A stretch of DNA of 64,000 nucleotides, taken from Aphidius gifuensis. Taxonomy: Eukaryota; Arthropoda; Insecta; Hymenoptera; Braconidae. Both the position numbers and the translations under genes were made by a program. The stretch is taken from NCBI RefSeq assembly GCF_014905175.1, contig NC_057789.1, positions 30,314,555-30,378,554 of the forward strand, given 5' to 3'. The notes beneath the pieces are model-generated. The model had not been told where the DNA came from. It made no database searches and was given only the letters and a program-made list of their open reading frames with translations. Each line of letters starts with the position of its first letter. Position 1 is the stretch's first letter. Below are positions 34,935 to 46,931 of the stretch, piece by piece.

Positions 34935-36067
34935 TTATACTCGTGGTACTTGACAAAATACTGCAGCACGTATTACTTTATCGAAAACAGTTTTCAGGCC
35001 TTCTTTTGTGAATGCTGAACATTCCACATATTTGACTGCTCCGATTTCTTTGGCCATTGCAAGACCCTATTTAAATAACAATTTAAAAATAAAATATTAT
35101 AATAAACATGACATTGTTACATGTAAATGATATCAATTATAAAATAATATTAAATAGAAATAAAATTATTAAATAATTTACCTGTGGATAAGTTATTGGT
35201 GCAAGTTTTTTATCTTTTAATTTTTCAATAGTTGCTTTATCTTCACGTAAATCAAGTTTTGTACCAACAAGTATTATTGGTGTTGCTGGACAATGACGAC
35301 GTACTTCTGGATACCATTTAGCTCTAACATTTTCAAAACTTGCTGGATCAACAAGTGAAAAACAAATAATAAATACATCATTTCCTGGATAAAACAATTC
35401 TCTGTAAACTTTGTAATTTTCTGCTCCAGATAAATCTTGTAAAAAAAGTTCTGTTGGTTTTCCATCAACCATAACAGGTACTATACTATGTTCAAATATA
35501 GTTGGTACATCATATTCACCAGATGATGACAATTTTATATAATCATTTTTCGCGTATCTATACAGCAAGATAGTTCAACTGGTTCCTCTGTCAAAATAGA
35601 TAATACAATATGCATTAATCATCAAATATATATTTTTTACACAAGTACATACACACATATTTAAAATAAATCTAAAATTTAATCAATGTATTGATAATTA
35701 ATATTTTAATACTTGAAAAATATTTCTTTTTTTTTTCCCAACTCACAAATAAAATTAAACATCAATGTTAATAATATTAAATAAATAAATTCAACAAAAT
35801 AAACAAATAAATTAACCGCGAAAAAATTTAATAAATTCCACGCCCGAGTAGACAAAAAAAAAAAACAGCTTGGTCTCTGTTAACTGATAAACACTAAATA
35901 ATAAACACTAAATAATAAACAACAGGATTAAACAAAATATGAAAAATATTAAACAAATACCACACATGTAGATAATGAACTCTATTAAATTTTTATAAAA
36001 TATAAAATAATTAAAATAAATATATTACTCACTTATCATCAAGAGTTAAACACCTAATTCTCCCCAT
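34935..36067 (-). pseudogene. Rac-like pseudogene, copy G
   Basis: Three exons can be traced: 36033-36067 (MGRIRCLTLDD with GT donor), 35182-35587 and 34935-35066. The splice signals are present, but an in-frame TGA replaces the P-loop lysine (the frame reads GTS-stop-TILLYRYAKN where VGKTSLLLRY is expected). Switch II is unrecognisable (QDLSGAENY). The rest (CFSLVDPASFENVRAKWYPE, GTKLDL, APITYPQ) is well kept. Exon 3 ends FCQVPRV-stop, followed in the same frame by NKRKCCLL and another stop, the relic of a lost polybasic CAAX terminus. Confidence 0.82.
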
Positions 36068-36454
36068 CTGAAACAATTAAAATTAAAATAGAATTTCTTA
36101 AATAAATTTTTTCTTTTTCTCATTTGAGTATTTAATTGATATAGGTACTAAATTTGGTAATAACTAAGTTTACATAATAATAAATGAGTATAAAAATATG
36201 AGGAATATACGTGAACAGTGGAGCGGGATAAGAGGATTCAAACATGTTTTACTCATAGAATTTTAATCAACAAAAATTTAACATTGATCGAATGAGAGAA
36301 ATATGAAATAATTATCAAATGACCATATTTTTCATCTTTTTATTAAACTTCCAATAATAAATATTTACTAATTCAATTTATTATTATTAAATAATGGAAT
36401 AAAAGTATTGATATTTTACAAAATAAATAATAATTTACACTATACTTGAAAATA

Positions 36455-36485
36455 TTACTCATCCATCACCAACAACGGCTGTCTT
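36455..36485 (-). pseudogene. Orphan Rac-like first-exon relic
   Basis: On the minus strand AVVGDG is recognisable, followed by ATGAGTAAT where functional copies have the donor GTGAGTAAT; no ATG is in place. Flanked by the same spacer that follows the exon 1 relics at 26777 and 52085. Confidence 0.55.
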
Positions 36486-38475
36486 AAATGGTTTTTTTTT
36501 TATTATTAGTCATTGCCAAAATAACATTAACAATTAACTTTTTACAAATAAACAATTACATAATTTATATAGTACTAATAAATATAATAATAGCAATTAT
36601 TATTTTTTTTATTATTATTATTATTATTCAGTGCAATTCAAAAGAAAAATTCCAACTAAACAAATCGGGCTTACATTTATCACGTGGTTATCACAATCCA
36701 ACTAAATATTTTTTGATATTTCAGATGACAATTTTTTTGCTTATATATCAGCAAATTGGAGTTATTATTATTTCCTTTTTTTTTTCTATCAAAGAACTTG
36801 TTAAATAAATAGATTATTATTTAAAATTATTTTTAAAAAAATTTTAGTAACGGATTCGTTCTATTGAAAATTGAAAATTTTCAAAACTCCGGCGAAAGCC
36901 CGTGTGGTTCCTCTTGATTATTCCAAATTCATTTTAGTTTTTTTTTTTATTAATAATTTTAAATTATATGATTAAATATTTTTTGTTTTTTTCGCGCTGT
37001 TTTTCACCTGTCAAATTATGTACATAAATCAAAATACAGATGAAAAAAATTTGAGGTTATACCACTTGTAATTAATAATTTTATTAGATTCGTTCAAAAA
37101 AGAAATCAATACAAATATAAAAAAAATAAATCGTTCAATTTACTTTTTTTTTAACTAAACAAATCTTTTTTAGAACCATTTTGTTTATTACTTTTATTTA
37201 TAAAAATTTGTCCATGGTAGTTTTTTTTTTTCTTTTTAATAACATGGTAATATAAATAACTATTTTATCGATCAAGCAAATTGTAACCACAGCAAAGAAA
37301 GTTTTACGCATGCGCTTTAAACTCTTTTTTGAAGAAAAAATGTTTAAAATAAAAATCGGTAATTGTTTATATTTCGGATAACTTTTGAACAAATTAACAT
37401 AAAAAAGTTTTATTAAGCTCAAAAAATTTGATATTAAATTCCTGAGAGCCACCCTGTCTTGATAAAAATCGCTAAAATCACTCCTTCGTTACTATTTTTC
37501 GACTGTAACATAAAGGCTGATAGTGATTGTTATAAACAATTGCTGATATCTAATTAACGAATGATCAGAGCAAATTTTATCAAGAGAGGCTGGCTCTCGG
37601 TATCGAAAAGACAATTAATTTGAGCTATAAACAAAGCTTGTAAGTTAAAATTTTAAAGAGTTATGCAAAACATAAAAAAACAGCAATTTTGTTTTTTTGT
37701 TTATTAACAATCTTCCAACGACATTAAAAACAATTTTCAACTTAATTATTATAAATTCCGTCATTCTTAATATCCTGGCAAAAAATCGCATCCATGATTT
37801 GTTCTTAGTTTTCTTATTATTTGACTTTGAAAATTACACGGTGATCGTTTTTTGTTAATAATAAATTAACTAACAATTAAAATTACTTTTAGTAAGTCCC
37901 TGGTTTTAGTATTTTCATAGACGAATAATTTGGTCCTAATACGATCCTTCTACCTTTATTACTTTACAAGATATGATCATTTTAAAAAAAACGTGTATGA
38001 ATTTAATACTATAGGCTTCGCCTACGTAAAATAAAATAATTATATATATTAACAAATTTTAAGATAGATTTTATAACGATTTTTATAATAGTAATAGTTT
38101 TTTTTTTTTTTTGTTATTAAATTCAATTATCAATTTAGTTTTCATAATAAATGAGTAAATTAATTGATGATAAATGATAATGATACAAAAAAATATTATG
38201 GGTATCAAGATAAAAAAAAAAAAAGCGCTATATGAATTGGCGGGAAATTGGCGTTTTCGTTAATTGGTAAAGTAGAAAATACCTTGTTTTTTGGGGGTTG
38301 GACGCCGTTACATATTGCACAACGCATGCGTGATTTTTCATGATTTTGGATTTATTTTTTATACTGACCAAGTGACCACTGACCAACTGACCACTATTGA
38401 GATTGTCATATGTCATATACGTTTGTTCAGGGTGATTTAAGTATTGATTATTATTTGTGATAGATCACTACAAGG
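36486..38475. other. Intergenic region between the Rac pseudogene and LRR gene 1
   Basis: AT-rich, no gene seen. The ends (about 36500-36835 and 38030-38190) are fragments of the spacer shared among the Rac copies. The segment between them (about 36840-38025) appears single-copy in this window and may be an insertion that split the spacer. It starts with ACGGATTCGTTC and ends near CTTCGCCTACGTAAAA, with no inverted ends that I can see. Confidence 0.5.
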
Positions 38476-40966
38476 ATGAAGAAGTTTACCTATATAACGA
38501 TTTTTATAATTACTGCAGCTGTCTTGATTATTTGTCCCATTGGGGTGAGTTATAGAATTATTTGAAAATTTAATTATCAAACTGATTGTGCATATAGTTT
38601 ATCTTTAAAAAAAATATAAAGGGTATAATAATTAGATGTATAAATTTTTTATGCAGTCGGAATAGAAATTCTTTAGGCATCATGTCAAGCGCATGTATTG
38701 AAGCTAAATAGAAATTACTTGAATAATATAAATTTCGATAAACAGTCTAGCAATACCTCGACAAGGATTTTCACGTGAAATTTCAAGATGCTGAAGCGCA
38801 TATATATTTTATAGTTAAAAAAAATATATAAAAGTATAATAATTAGATGTATAAAATGTATATCCAGTCGAAATAGAAATTCTTTAAGCATCATCTCAAT
38901 TAGTGCATGCGTATTGAAGCTAAATAAAATTTACTTGTATAATAAATTTTGGTGCAGCGTCTTGCAATACCTCGACAAGGATTTTCACGTAGAAATTCGA
39001 GATGCTGTGATATTTACCATGAAACCAGAGTCGTTTTTTTTTTCTGGGTAATTGCCCTAATCCCCTTAATCCTCCAGGCCACAAAGCTTTACAATTTTTC
39101 CTAGTTTCGGCATTGGCATCGGAACTGACATTCTTCTTTACCGTTATTTAAAGAAAAACCATTAGTATCACAGCATCTTGAAACTTTACGTGAAAATCCT
39201 GGGTCAAATCCTTGCCGCGTCTGTATATTTTTTTTTTTTTTTTTAATTAACAAATAACAGTTTTATAATTTATAGACATTTAAAATAATAATAAATAAAT
39301 AAATAAATAAAATAAAATTTTTATTTAATTTAGCAGAATATTAAATTTCATCAAAATTTCATTAAATTTTATTATTAACTTGTATTTGTAATTTGAAAAA
39401 ATTTTAAATAAATTCATTTTAATTTATAAGTACATGATTATTTTAGGGAGCATTTAAATTGTTGCCAATCCAAACAAATAATTCAGAAGCTGAAGACAGC
39501 ATCGTACAGAAAAATGACATGAATAACCAATCAACAATTGAAAGTAAGTTATATTTTTTATTTCAACTTTGATTATAATAAGCAAATATTTTTTTTTTCT
39601 TATTTTCATTTTTAATTAATATAATTAAATGTATGTTTCAGCAACAACATACGGAAAATACTTTTGTAATACATCTTCTGTATTTTATATGAAGAATGTT
39701 TGTAACGATTCTTCAACCTTCGAAATAGATTTGTCTAACAGGGGTTTAACATCTCTTCCACAAGGAATATTCAATGGATTAGAGTCTCTAAAATCGTTGG
39801 ATTTGTTAGCAAATAAACTGTCGAGTCTCGAAAATAATACTTTTAATAGCTTGTCCAATCTTGAAACTCTAGATATTAGTGATAATAAGTTAACATCTCT
39901 TCCACAAGCAATATTCAATGAATTAATATCTTTAACTTATTTAGGATTAGATTCAAACAAACTGTCAAGTCTGGAAAATAATACTTTTCATGGCTTGTCC
40001 AATCTTGAAACTCTAGATATCAGTGATAATAATTTAACATCTCTTCCACAAAGAATATTTAATGGATTGATATCTCTAATTTCTTTGGAATTATATTCAA
40101 ACAAACTGTCAAGTATTGAAAATAATACTTTTCATGGCTTGTCCAGTCTTACTAATTTAGATATCAGTTATAATAGTTTAACATCCCTTCCACAAGGAAT
40201 ATTTAATAAATTACAGTTTCTAGAATCGTTGCATTTATCATCAAATAAACTGACAAGTCTTGATTATGATATTTTTAATAGCTTGTCTAAACTCACTTCT
40301 TTATACATCATAAATAATAACTTAGCATCCCTTGAACATGAATTATTTAATGAATTGAAATCTTTAACAACTTTACATTTGCGATCCAACAAACTGACAA
40401 GTATTCCTTGTAATATCTTCAATAAGTTGATCCATCTTATCGATTTAGATATTGGTAATAATGATTTAACATCTCTCCCACAAAATATATTCAGTGAATT
40501 GAAATCTCTACGTCGGTTAAAATTAGATACAAATAAACTGACTAGTCTACAGTTTGGTACATTTCATAATTTGTACAAACTTGAAATTTTATCTATTAGT
40601 AATAATAATTTAACAACTCTTTCACAAGGAATACTTGATGAAGAGAAATCTAATATTTTCGATGACTTGGTCAATCTTAGAGTTTTAGATATTCGTAATA
40701 ATAATTTGACTGATCTTCCAACTGATATTTTTCATAAAAATCAAAAGCTGGAAGGTTTATGTTTACAATCAGATAATCTCCATGAATTAAAACCCGAAGT
40801 TTTCACTAATTTAACGGAGATTGATTTGCTCAATATTGAAGATAATAAATTTCGTCTAACAGACGATGATAAAAAATTAATTTTAAAAAATATGAAACAG
40901 CAAACTTACAATGAATCTACTTCATATAATATTATTGAAAATGAACAGTGTTTTTTATTTTCATAA
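38476..40966 (+). CDS. Secreted or membrane-anchored LRR protein 1
   Basis: Exons 38476-38544 (phase 0 end), 39447-39543 (phase 1 end) and 39642-40966 give 496 residues. Exon 1 encodes a hydrophobic N-terminus (TIFIITAAVLIICPIG) that fits a signal peptide or short anchor. Exon 2 is a short hydrophilic linker with NNS and NQS glycosylation sequons. Exon 3 opens with a Cys-containing cap (YFCNTSS..VCND) and then about 15 typical 24-residue leucine-rich repeats (LxxLxLxxNxLxSLxxxxF), without transmembrane segment or intracellular domain. Such LRR ectodomains bind other proteins. Secretion as a venom or salivary component is possible by analogy with LRR proteins of parasitoid venoms, but the sequence does not prove it. 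Its 3' end faces Rac copy F. Confidence 0.88.
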
Positions 40967-41839
40967 TTATTAATTATTAACAATTCAATTAATTATTCTC
41001 TGAATATTTTTGTACTGTAAATAAAATTATGTTCATCTTTGTCTTTTAAACATTATTCAAATAAAATTTATGCTTTAAAAATAACCTTATATAAAATAAC
41101 CTGATTCATTAAAATATATATTCTTTTTAATTTACCCTTTTAGGTCAATTTTTTTATATATTTTTTCAAGTGGATTTGTATTTATATTGACAATAGGGTC
41201 TGTAAATTTTATTTTTTTATGACTACTATTATTGTATAGATTGATTAAATACAATTATATTTTTTGATTGTAAAATTTAATTAGTTAGGTATTTGATTTA
41301 TCAATGATTAATTAATTTATATTATATTTTATTATTTTATGACCGTGAAATTTTATTTTAAAATACAATTAAAATTTATTCTAATGGAGTAAAATATATA
41401 TTTTCAAATTTAGCAGCATTGAAAAAAGCATTTTTTGCGTTATTTTATTGCAATACTTTTAAAAACTAGATGGACCTCGAGTATTTGAATATCAGTGGTA
41501 AATTAAATTTGATTCCAATAATAAATAGTATTTTTTTTTATTACAAAAAAGTTTCTAATCTTTTTAACCATAATTAGTTTATAGTTATTGTTAATATGCT
41601 TATGTGATTCAGAATAACTAAAAAACAAAATTTATCTATCAATATATTACTTTTGAGATTTAAAAAATTTATATTTCAGGTAAAATTATAATTAATTTAT
41701 AAAACAAAATATTTTATGATATAATCATAAAATTAATATTGTTATGAAGTTGATAAATTTGAATTATTTATTTCTTCAATTCATGAGTATTTGATATGTA
41801 AATTTTTTTTACTGTTTTTGTTATCGATATATTATAATA
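40967..41839. repeat. Spacer between LRR gene 1 and Rac copy F
   Basis: Short convergent spacer. The part from about 41060 is the inverted counterpart of the 3' flank of Rac copy A (24750-25340). The block about 41566-41720, with ATATGTGATTCAGAA and ATATTTCAGGTAAAATTATA, also occurs beside copy E (32560-32705) and downstream of LRR gene 2 (61470-61630). Confidence 0.7.
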
Positions 41840-42757
41840 TTACAAAAGGCAACAAGTGCGAATCTCTCTCTTAGCTAGATCTACACGTATTGCTTCAACG
41901 AAAACAGCTTCCAGGCCTCCTTTTGTGAATGCTGAACATTCCACATATTTGACTGCTCTGATTTCTTTAGCCATTGCAAGACCCTATTTAAAAAAAAAAC
42001 AATTTTAAAAATAAAATATTATAATGAACATGACATTGTTACATGTAAATGATATCAATTCAAAAATAATATCAAATAAAAATAAAATATTAAATAATAT
42101 ACCTGTAGATAAGTTATTGGTGCAAGTTTTTTATCTTTTAATTTTTCAATAGTTTCTTTATCTTCACGTAAATCAAGTTTTGTATCAACAAGTATAATTG
42201 GTATTTCTGGACAATGATGACGTACTTCTCGATACCATTTAGCTTTAACATTTTTAAAACTTGCTGGATTAACAAGTGAAAAACAAATAATAAATACATC
42301 AGTTTGTGGATATGACAATGGTCTAAGTCTATCAAAATCGGCTTGTCCAGCTGTATCCCATGAACCAAGATTTATTGGTTTTTCATCAACCATAACATTT
42401 GCTGAATAATTATTAAATACAGTTGGTATATGTTCACCGGGAAATTCATTTTTTGTATAACTTAAAAGCAAGCTTGTTTTACCAACTTCACTGTAATTAA
42501 CAAAATAAAATTAAAATACAAAAGACATTTGCATTAATCATCAAATGATTATTTGTATAATATATTATTGAACTATTAATAAACAAAATTTACCACTTTA
42601 ATTTATTATGAAATAATAAGAAATTAATTGATAGAGTAATTTTTTGTGTAATCAAATATTTCACAATATAAAACAGATAAAAAATCTTTTAAAAATATAT
42701 TACTCACCCATCACCAACAACGACGCACTTAATTAATTTTATTGTTTCATTAGCCAT
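41840..42757 (-). CDS. Rac-like small GTPase, copy F (closest to canonical)
   Basis: Exons 42708-42757, 42103-42490 and 41840-41983 give 193 residues. The N-terminus is five residues longer than in the other copies (MANETIKLIKCVVVGDG). The P-loop GDGEVGKT has A13E. Switch I, HIPTVFNNYSANVMVD, keeps T35 but has D38N, in the position that contacts effectors. Switch II WDTAGQADFDRL keeps G60 and Q61. The base-binding region reads LVDTKLDLRED (G replaced by D just before TKLD). The C-terminus REIRTCCLL is a CAAX prenylation signal. Nucleotide binding and hydrolysis look possible, but effector recognition should be weakened. It sits tail to tail with LRR gene 1. Confidence 0.88.
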
Positions 42758-43149
42758 TGTCAAATTAAAAATAAATATTTTAATTTTTGTAAATAAATAA
42801 TTAACTTGTTCTAATAATAATAGTAATCATGTAAAAAAAAAAAAAAAAAACAAATTATCGAAATTAGTCAAAGTTTAGAATAAAGATTTATTAATTTAAT
42901 TATATTTTTATGTATATTTACCATGGGTGTATCATAAACGTCATAAACTAACTCAAATTAATAGCAAATTATTTTTTCCTTATTTTTTAAATTTAAGGAA
43001 ATTATATTGTATTCTTTTCTCTTTTTTTTTATGTTCAACAACATGTTGAATATTTGAATTATTCGAAAAAAGTTTTAAAAATATAAAATTAAAAAAATTA
43101 TATACTTTTTTTTCTAACAAGATTAATGGAGGCGCGCTCCACGCACTCC

Positions 43150-43516
43150 TTTTTCTGTATTTTGTTTACTTCTTTTATTTCATAATTCTCTGATAAAAAA
43201 AAAATTTCATCGGGCAATTTTCGAAAAAATTAAATTTTTGTATGAGGAGAACATAATGAGCAAAGATGTATTTTCCTTTTAAAAAGTTTACCTCTTTTAT
43301 TTAATATTTCCCTAATAAAATTAAATTTTCGTCCGGCAGTTTTTGAAAAAATAAGCAATTCGTATTAGGAGAATATAATTGTCAAAGAGATATTTGATGT
43401 TTTATAAAGTTCACCTCCTTCATTAATCATTTTATAATTCTCTAATAAAACTAAATTTTCGTCCGGCAATTTCTTTAAAAATTCGCAATTTGTATTTGGA
43501 GAATATAATTAGCAAA
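43150..43516. repeat. Three direct copies of a ~120-130 bp unit
   Basis: The block AATTTTCGTCCGGCA (first copy TTTCATCGGGCA) followed by AAAAA..TTCGTATTAGGAGAAT recurs near 43205, 43326 and 43455. The transposon-like element at 43517 is inserted into the third copy, whose sisters therefore serve as approximate empty sites. Confidence 0.65.
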
Positions 43517-43684
43517 CCCGTGTAGGAATCGCCAAGCATGGAAACATGGCCATACACTGGCCGATAAACGGCAGCCCATGATTGGTAGCCAAGCAAGGGC
43601 CATTAATGGGATATACTTGGCAAACGATCGGTCCATTATTGTGTTGCCAAGATTGGCAGTCTTGTCTTGGCCAACGTCTGGCCA

Positions 43685-44135
43685 TTAATTGGCTGGCCAT
43701 TTAATGGTTACCATTCATCGGCCGATTCATGGTAAATGCATTGCTGGCCATTTAATGGCTGCCGTTCATTGGCCGATCCTTGGCAAATTAATGGCTGGCC
43801 ATTTAATGGGTACCATTCATCGGCCAATTCATGGCAAATTCATGGCTGGCCATTAATGGCTACCGTTCATCGGCCAATTCATGGCAAATTCATGGCTGGC
43901 CATTTAATGGCTACCGTTCATCGGCCAATTCATGGCAAATTCATGGCTGGCCATTTAATGGCTGACGTTCATCGGCCAATTCATGGCAAATTCATGGCTG
44001 GCCATTAATGGCTACCGTTCATCGGCCAATTAATGGCAAATTCATGGCAAATTCATGGCTGGCCATTAATGGCTGCCGTTCATCGGCCAATTCATGGCAA
44101 ATTCATGGCTGGCCATTAATGGCTACCAACCATCA
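43685..44135. repeat. 51-bp minisatellite, ~9 copies
   Basis: GCTGGCCATTTAATGGCT recurs with a 51-bp period (for example 43692, 43743, 43794, 43845), each unit also carrying CATCGGCCAATT and ATGGCAAATT. One unit has an extra 10-bp duplication. Because 51 is a multiple of three, the array is open in several frames (WPFNG-type repeats), but it shows no sign of being a gene. Confidence 0.85.
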
Positions 44136-44318
44136 GCTAATTTTTGACAAAAAAAAAAAGAAGACAATAGAAAAAAAAAATTCAACAATGGAGCATTAAA
44201 ATTAAATGAATAAATAAATATATTTGTATTTGAATAATCATCTTCAAAAAAGTCTACCAAGTCTACGAGTGAACTTAATTACTACAAGAGAACAAAAAAC
44301 TTTCGAAATATATATATC

Positions 44319-44400
44319 GCGCTCGTGGCTCAGTTAGTTAAAGCATAGGTTTAGTGTAGGTTTAGGTTTTCGGTCGAGAGTTCGCGCCCCGCGAGAGGCA
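44319..44400 (+). ncRNA. tRNA-like sequence (SINE head or tRNA pseudogene)
   Basis: GTGGCTCAGTTAGTTAAAGC resembles a D-arm with A box, and GAGTTCGCGCC about 50 bp later resembles a B box/T-loop. Flanking CTCGTGG and CCGCGAG could pair. An A-run (GGAAAAAAAAAAC) follows at once. The arms do not fold into a complete cloverleaf, so a functional tRNA is unlikely. The combination of pol III box-like motifs and an A-tail fits a tRNA-derived retroposon fragment inside the larger element. Confidence 0.45.
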
Positions 44401-44869
44401 GGAAAAAAAAAACATTTATTATAAAAAAAACAGAGTTGGACCTCGATAATCTTATATATGCAATTGAAAAAAAAAATATTTTTTTTATTTTTATTTATAA
44501 AAAAATTGATTTCGCAAGTAATGGGCCAATCTTGGCAAATGTTAATGGGACAATCTTGGCAAATTTTAATGGGCCAATCTTGGCAAATCTCAATGGGCCA
44601 ATCCTGGCAAATGTTAATGGGCCAATAATGGCAGCCAATATTAGAATGGTGTAACGCGCCAGGCCCGGCGTATGAGTGGCCCATTAATGGCAGCCCATTA
44701 ATGGCAAAATTTCGCCATGCATCGGCCGTTGCATGGCCGTGTTGTAGTCTCCTACACGGGAAGAGGTATTTATTTGAATAATATCTACAACATGTCCACA
44801 TGCATATTATAAACAATTTTCGAAAGGGTCGAATCTGGCTCTAAAAAATCCATTTTGTTATTGGAGGTG

Positions 44870-46510
44870 AACGTATACTATATTTTAACTAAATATATCA
44901 AATATTAATAAATATTTTTAATAATAGTCATTTATTATAATGCATTATTTTTTACATTTATTGAAATTTTATTAAAATTGTGTATATGTGTGCAATATTG
45001 GCGTTCATTCAACAAAATGAAACTTATTTTTGGTTAAACAACAATTATATAAACATTGTAATTTTTTTTTATAATGATAATTGATTTTTTTAATTATTTA
45101 TTGTTAAATAAAGCCAATAGTAACAAATTAATTTAACAGAGTCTTTTAATCAAAGTTTAATAAATTTAAAACCCAAAAAATTATAAAATAACTGCATTTA
45201 ACTTGACTCCAACACTTTTATTTTTAAAATCATTGTTATATAACTGTCTATTTGAGTGATAAACAATTGGAAATTAAATAGAACAAAATGGTTTGCACAT
45301 AGAAGTGTGTATATGTAAAAAAATTAACGAAAAATATTTGCTATATATATAATTAGAAAAAAAAAAAAAATTGTCAAAATTTAGAAAAAAGATTTATTAA
45401 TTTAATTATATTTTGATGTATAATCAATATTTACTATCGTAATGAACAGAAATATCATTTGATTAATTTATGAACAATCATTAAAGCATTTTAGTGGCAC
45501 CGTTGCCTGATCAAAGTATAAAAGTCATATTACAGCTTTTCATCAAGTTAATTGTCTTATTATATTTGTTGAAAAAAAAAAAAAATTAGCAATCACACGT
45601 AGCAACTAAACTTTACACACTAACTTTTTTTATTTATGTTTTTTTATTTATATATAAATAATTACATTTTATATAGTAATAAATATGGTGACGTTTTTGA
45701 TAAACATAGTAAACAACCCAGATATAAGAGTCAATTTTTTGACTTCTCATACCAAATTTACTCTAATTTCTACCTGGGAAACTAACTTTTTTTTTATTTA
45801 AATATTAATTCATTTATATCCATTATTTGTATTCACAAATATATAATACTTTCTTATTAAATGTGTATATATAGAACTTACTAAAAAGCTGTAGTATGAC
45901 TTTTGATCTAAAAACGACACGCAACTCAAATTAATTACCGAAAATGAACAAACGTAGCAACCACAAAACAACACGTAGCAACGTGTTATTTATAAGAAAG
46001 AAAATAATAAAATATTAGTTATAAACAAATGCTAAAAATTTTTGACCAATCAAATCACGAATAAAAAGCGGTCAAGTGTCCTTTTTATAATAGGAGGATT
46101 GACTAAAAGTAATAGCAAAGTATATTTTCCTTATTTTTTTAATTTAAAAAAATTATAATCATTATTTGAATAATCGTTTCTTTTTTTTTTATGTCTAACG
46201 ACATGTTGAACATTTTAATTATTTGAAAAAAGTTTTAATAATAAAATTAAAAAGAAAATTATATACTTTTTTTTATAACGAGATCAATGAATGTATACTA
46301 TATTTTCACTACCTATTGAATATAAATAAATATTTTTAATAATATAGTCACTTATTAATGCGCATAATTCTTTACATTTATTGAAATTTTATTAAAATTG
46401 TGTATATTTGTGCAATATTGGTGTTCATTCAACAAAATAAAACTTATTTTTTGTTAAATAAAAATTATATAAACATTGTAATTTTTTTTTTTTTATAACA
46501 ATAATTGATT
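44870..46510. repeat. Non-coding block bounded by a ~230-bp direct duplication
   Basis: The sequence from about 44870 to 45110 (GAACGTATACTATATTTT onward, with GTGCAATATTGGCGTTCATT) recurs at about 46285-46510. The stretch before the second copy (46083-46285) matches about 42960-43125. So the region before the 43517 element was duplicated around it. No gene is seen between. Confidence 0.6.
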
Positions 46511-46520
46511 TTTTAAATCA

Positions 46521-46931
46521 GATGATGATGATGATGATGATGATGAGAGCCAGGGTAATCATGCTTGTTCCAGGCTTGTAAAGGCAATTTTATTAATTAC
46601 GTTTATGAAATTTAACAATTTAATTAATTTATAAATATTCAATTATAAATTTATATCAATTACGAAAAATTGCACAATTTTGAATATATAATAAAATTTT
46701 ACTTTTCATTTATAAACCATTAATTTTGGTGCATGATTTTTGAGATCGGAAGGATGACTGTTTACATGATAAGACTAAAATAAAGTTAAAAAAAAAAATA
46801 ATATAATAATCTTCTCTTTCGATGCCTTTTTTTTTTTTAAATTCCATTTAACCCAGGTAGGAAGTGACGACGCGGGCACAAGCCTGGAACAAGCATGATT
46901 ACCCTGGCTCTCATCATCATCATCATCATTG
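46521..46931. mobile_element. Short inverted-repeat element (MITE-like) truncating an LRR gene copy
   Basis: The arm GAGCCAGGGTAATCATGC...GGCTTGT (46547-46579) is repeated inverted at 46878-46911. Both arms are prolonged outward by GAT/ATC trinucleotide runs (46521 and 46931). The 300-bp interior is AT-rich without coding sequence. The right arm interrupts the minus-strand LRR fragment exactly where its similarity to LRR gene 1 ends. Confidence 0.7.

Larger units (their letters stand above)
43517..44760. mobile_element. 1.24-kb element with CCCGTGTAGGA inverted ends
   Basis: The left end CCCGTGTAGGA (43517) is mirrored by TCCTACACGGG ending at 44760. Comparison with the neighbouring direct repeats suggests the original site read CAAAGAG, which implies a 2-bp AA duplication. 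The inside is unusually GC-rich and dominated by variants of GGCCATTAATGGC, including a 51-bp minisatellite and a second cluster at about 44515-44715 on the far side of a tRNA-like sequence. No transposase is seen. Probably a non-autonomous DNA transposon that amplified internal repeats. Confidence 0.7.

Noticed and set aside
43736..44199. Long open frames with WPFNG/HRPIHGKFMAGH-type repeats
   Set aside because: They follow automatically from a 51-bp (3 x 17) minisatellite lacking stops and extend only as far as the repeat.
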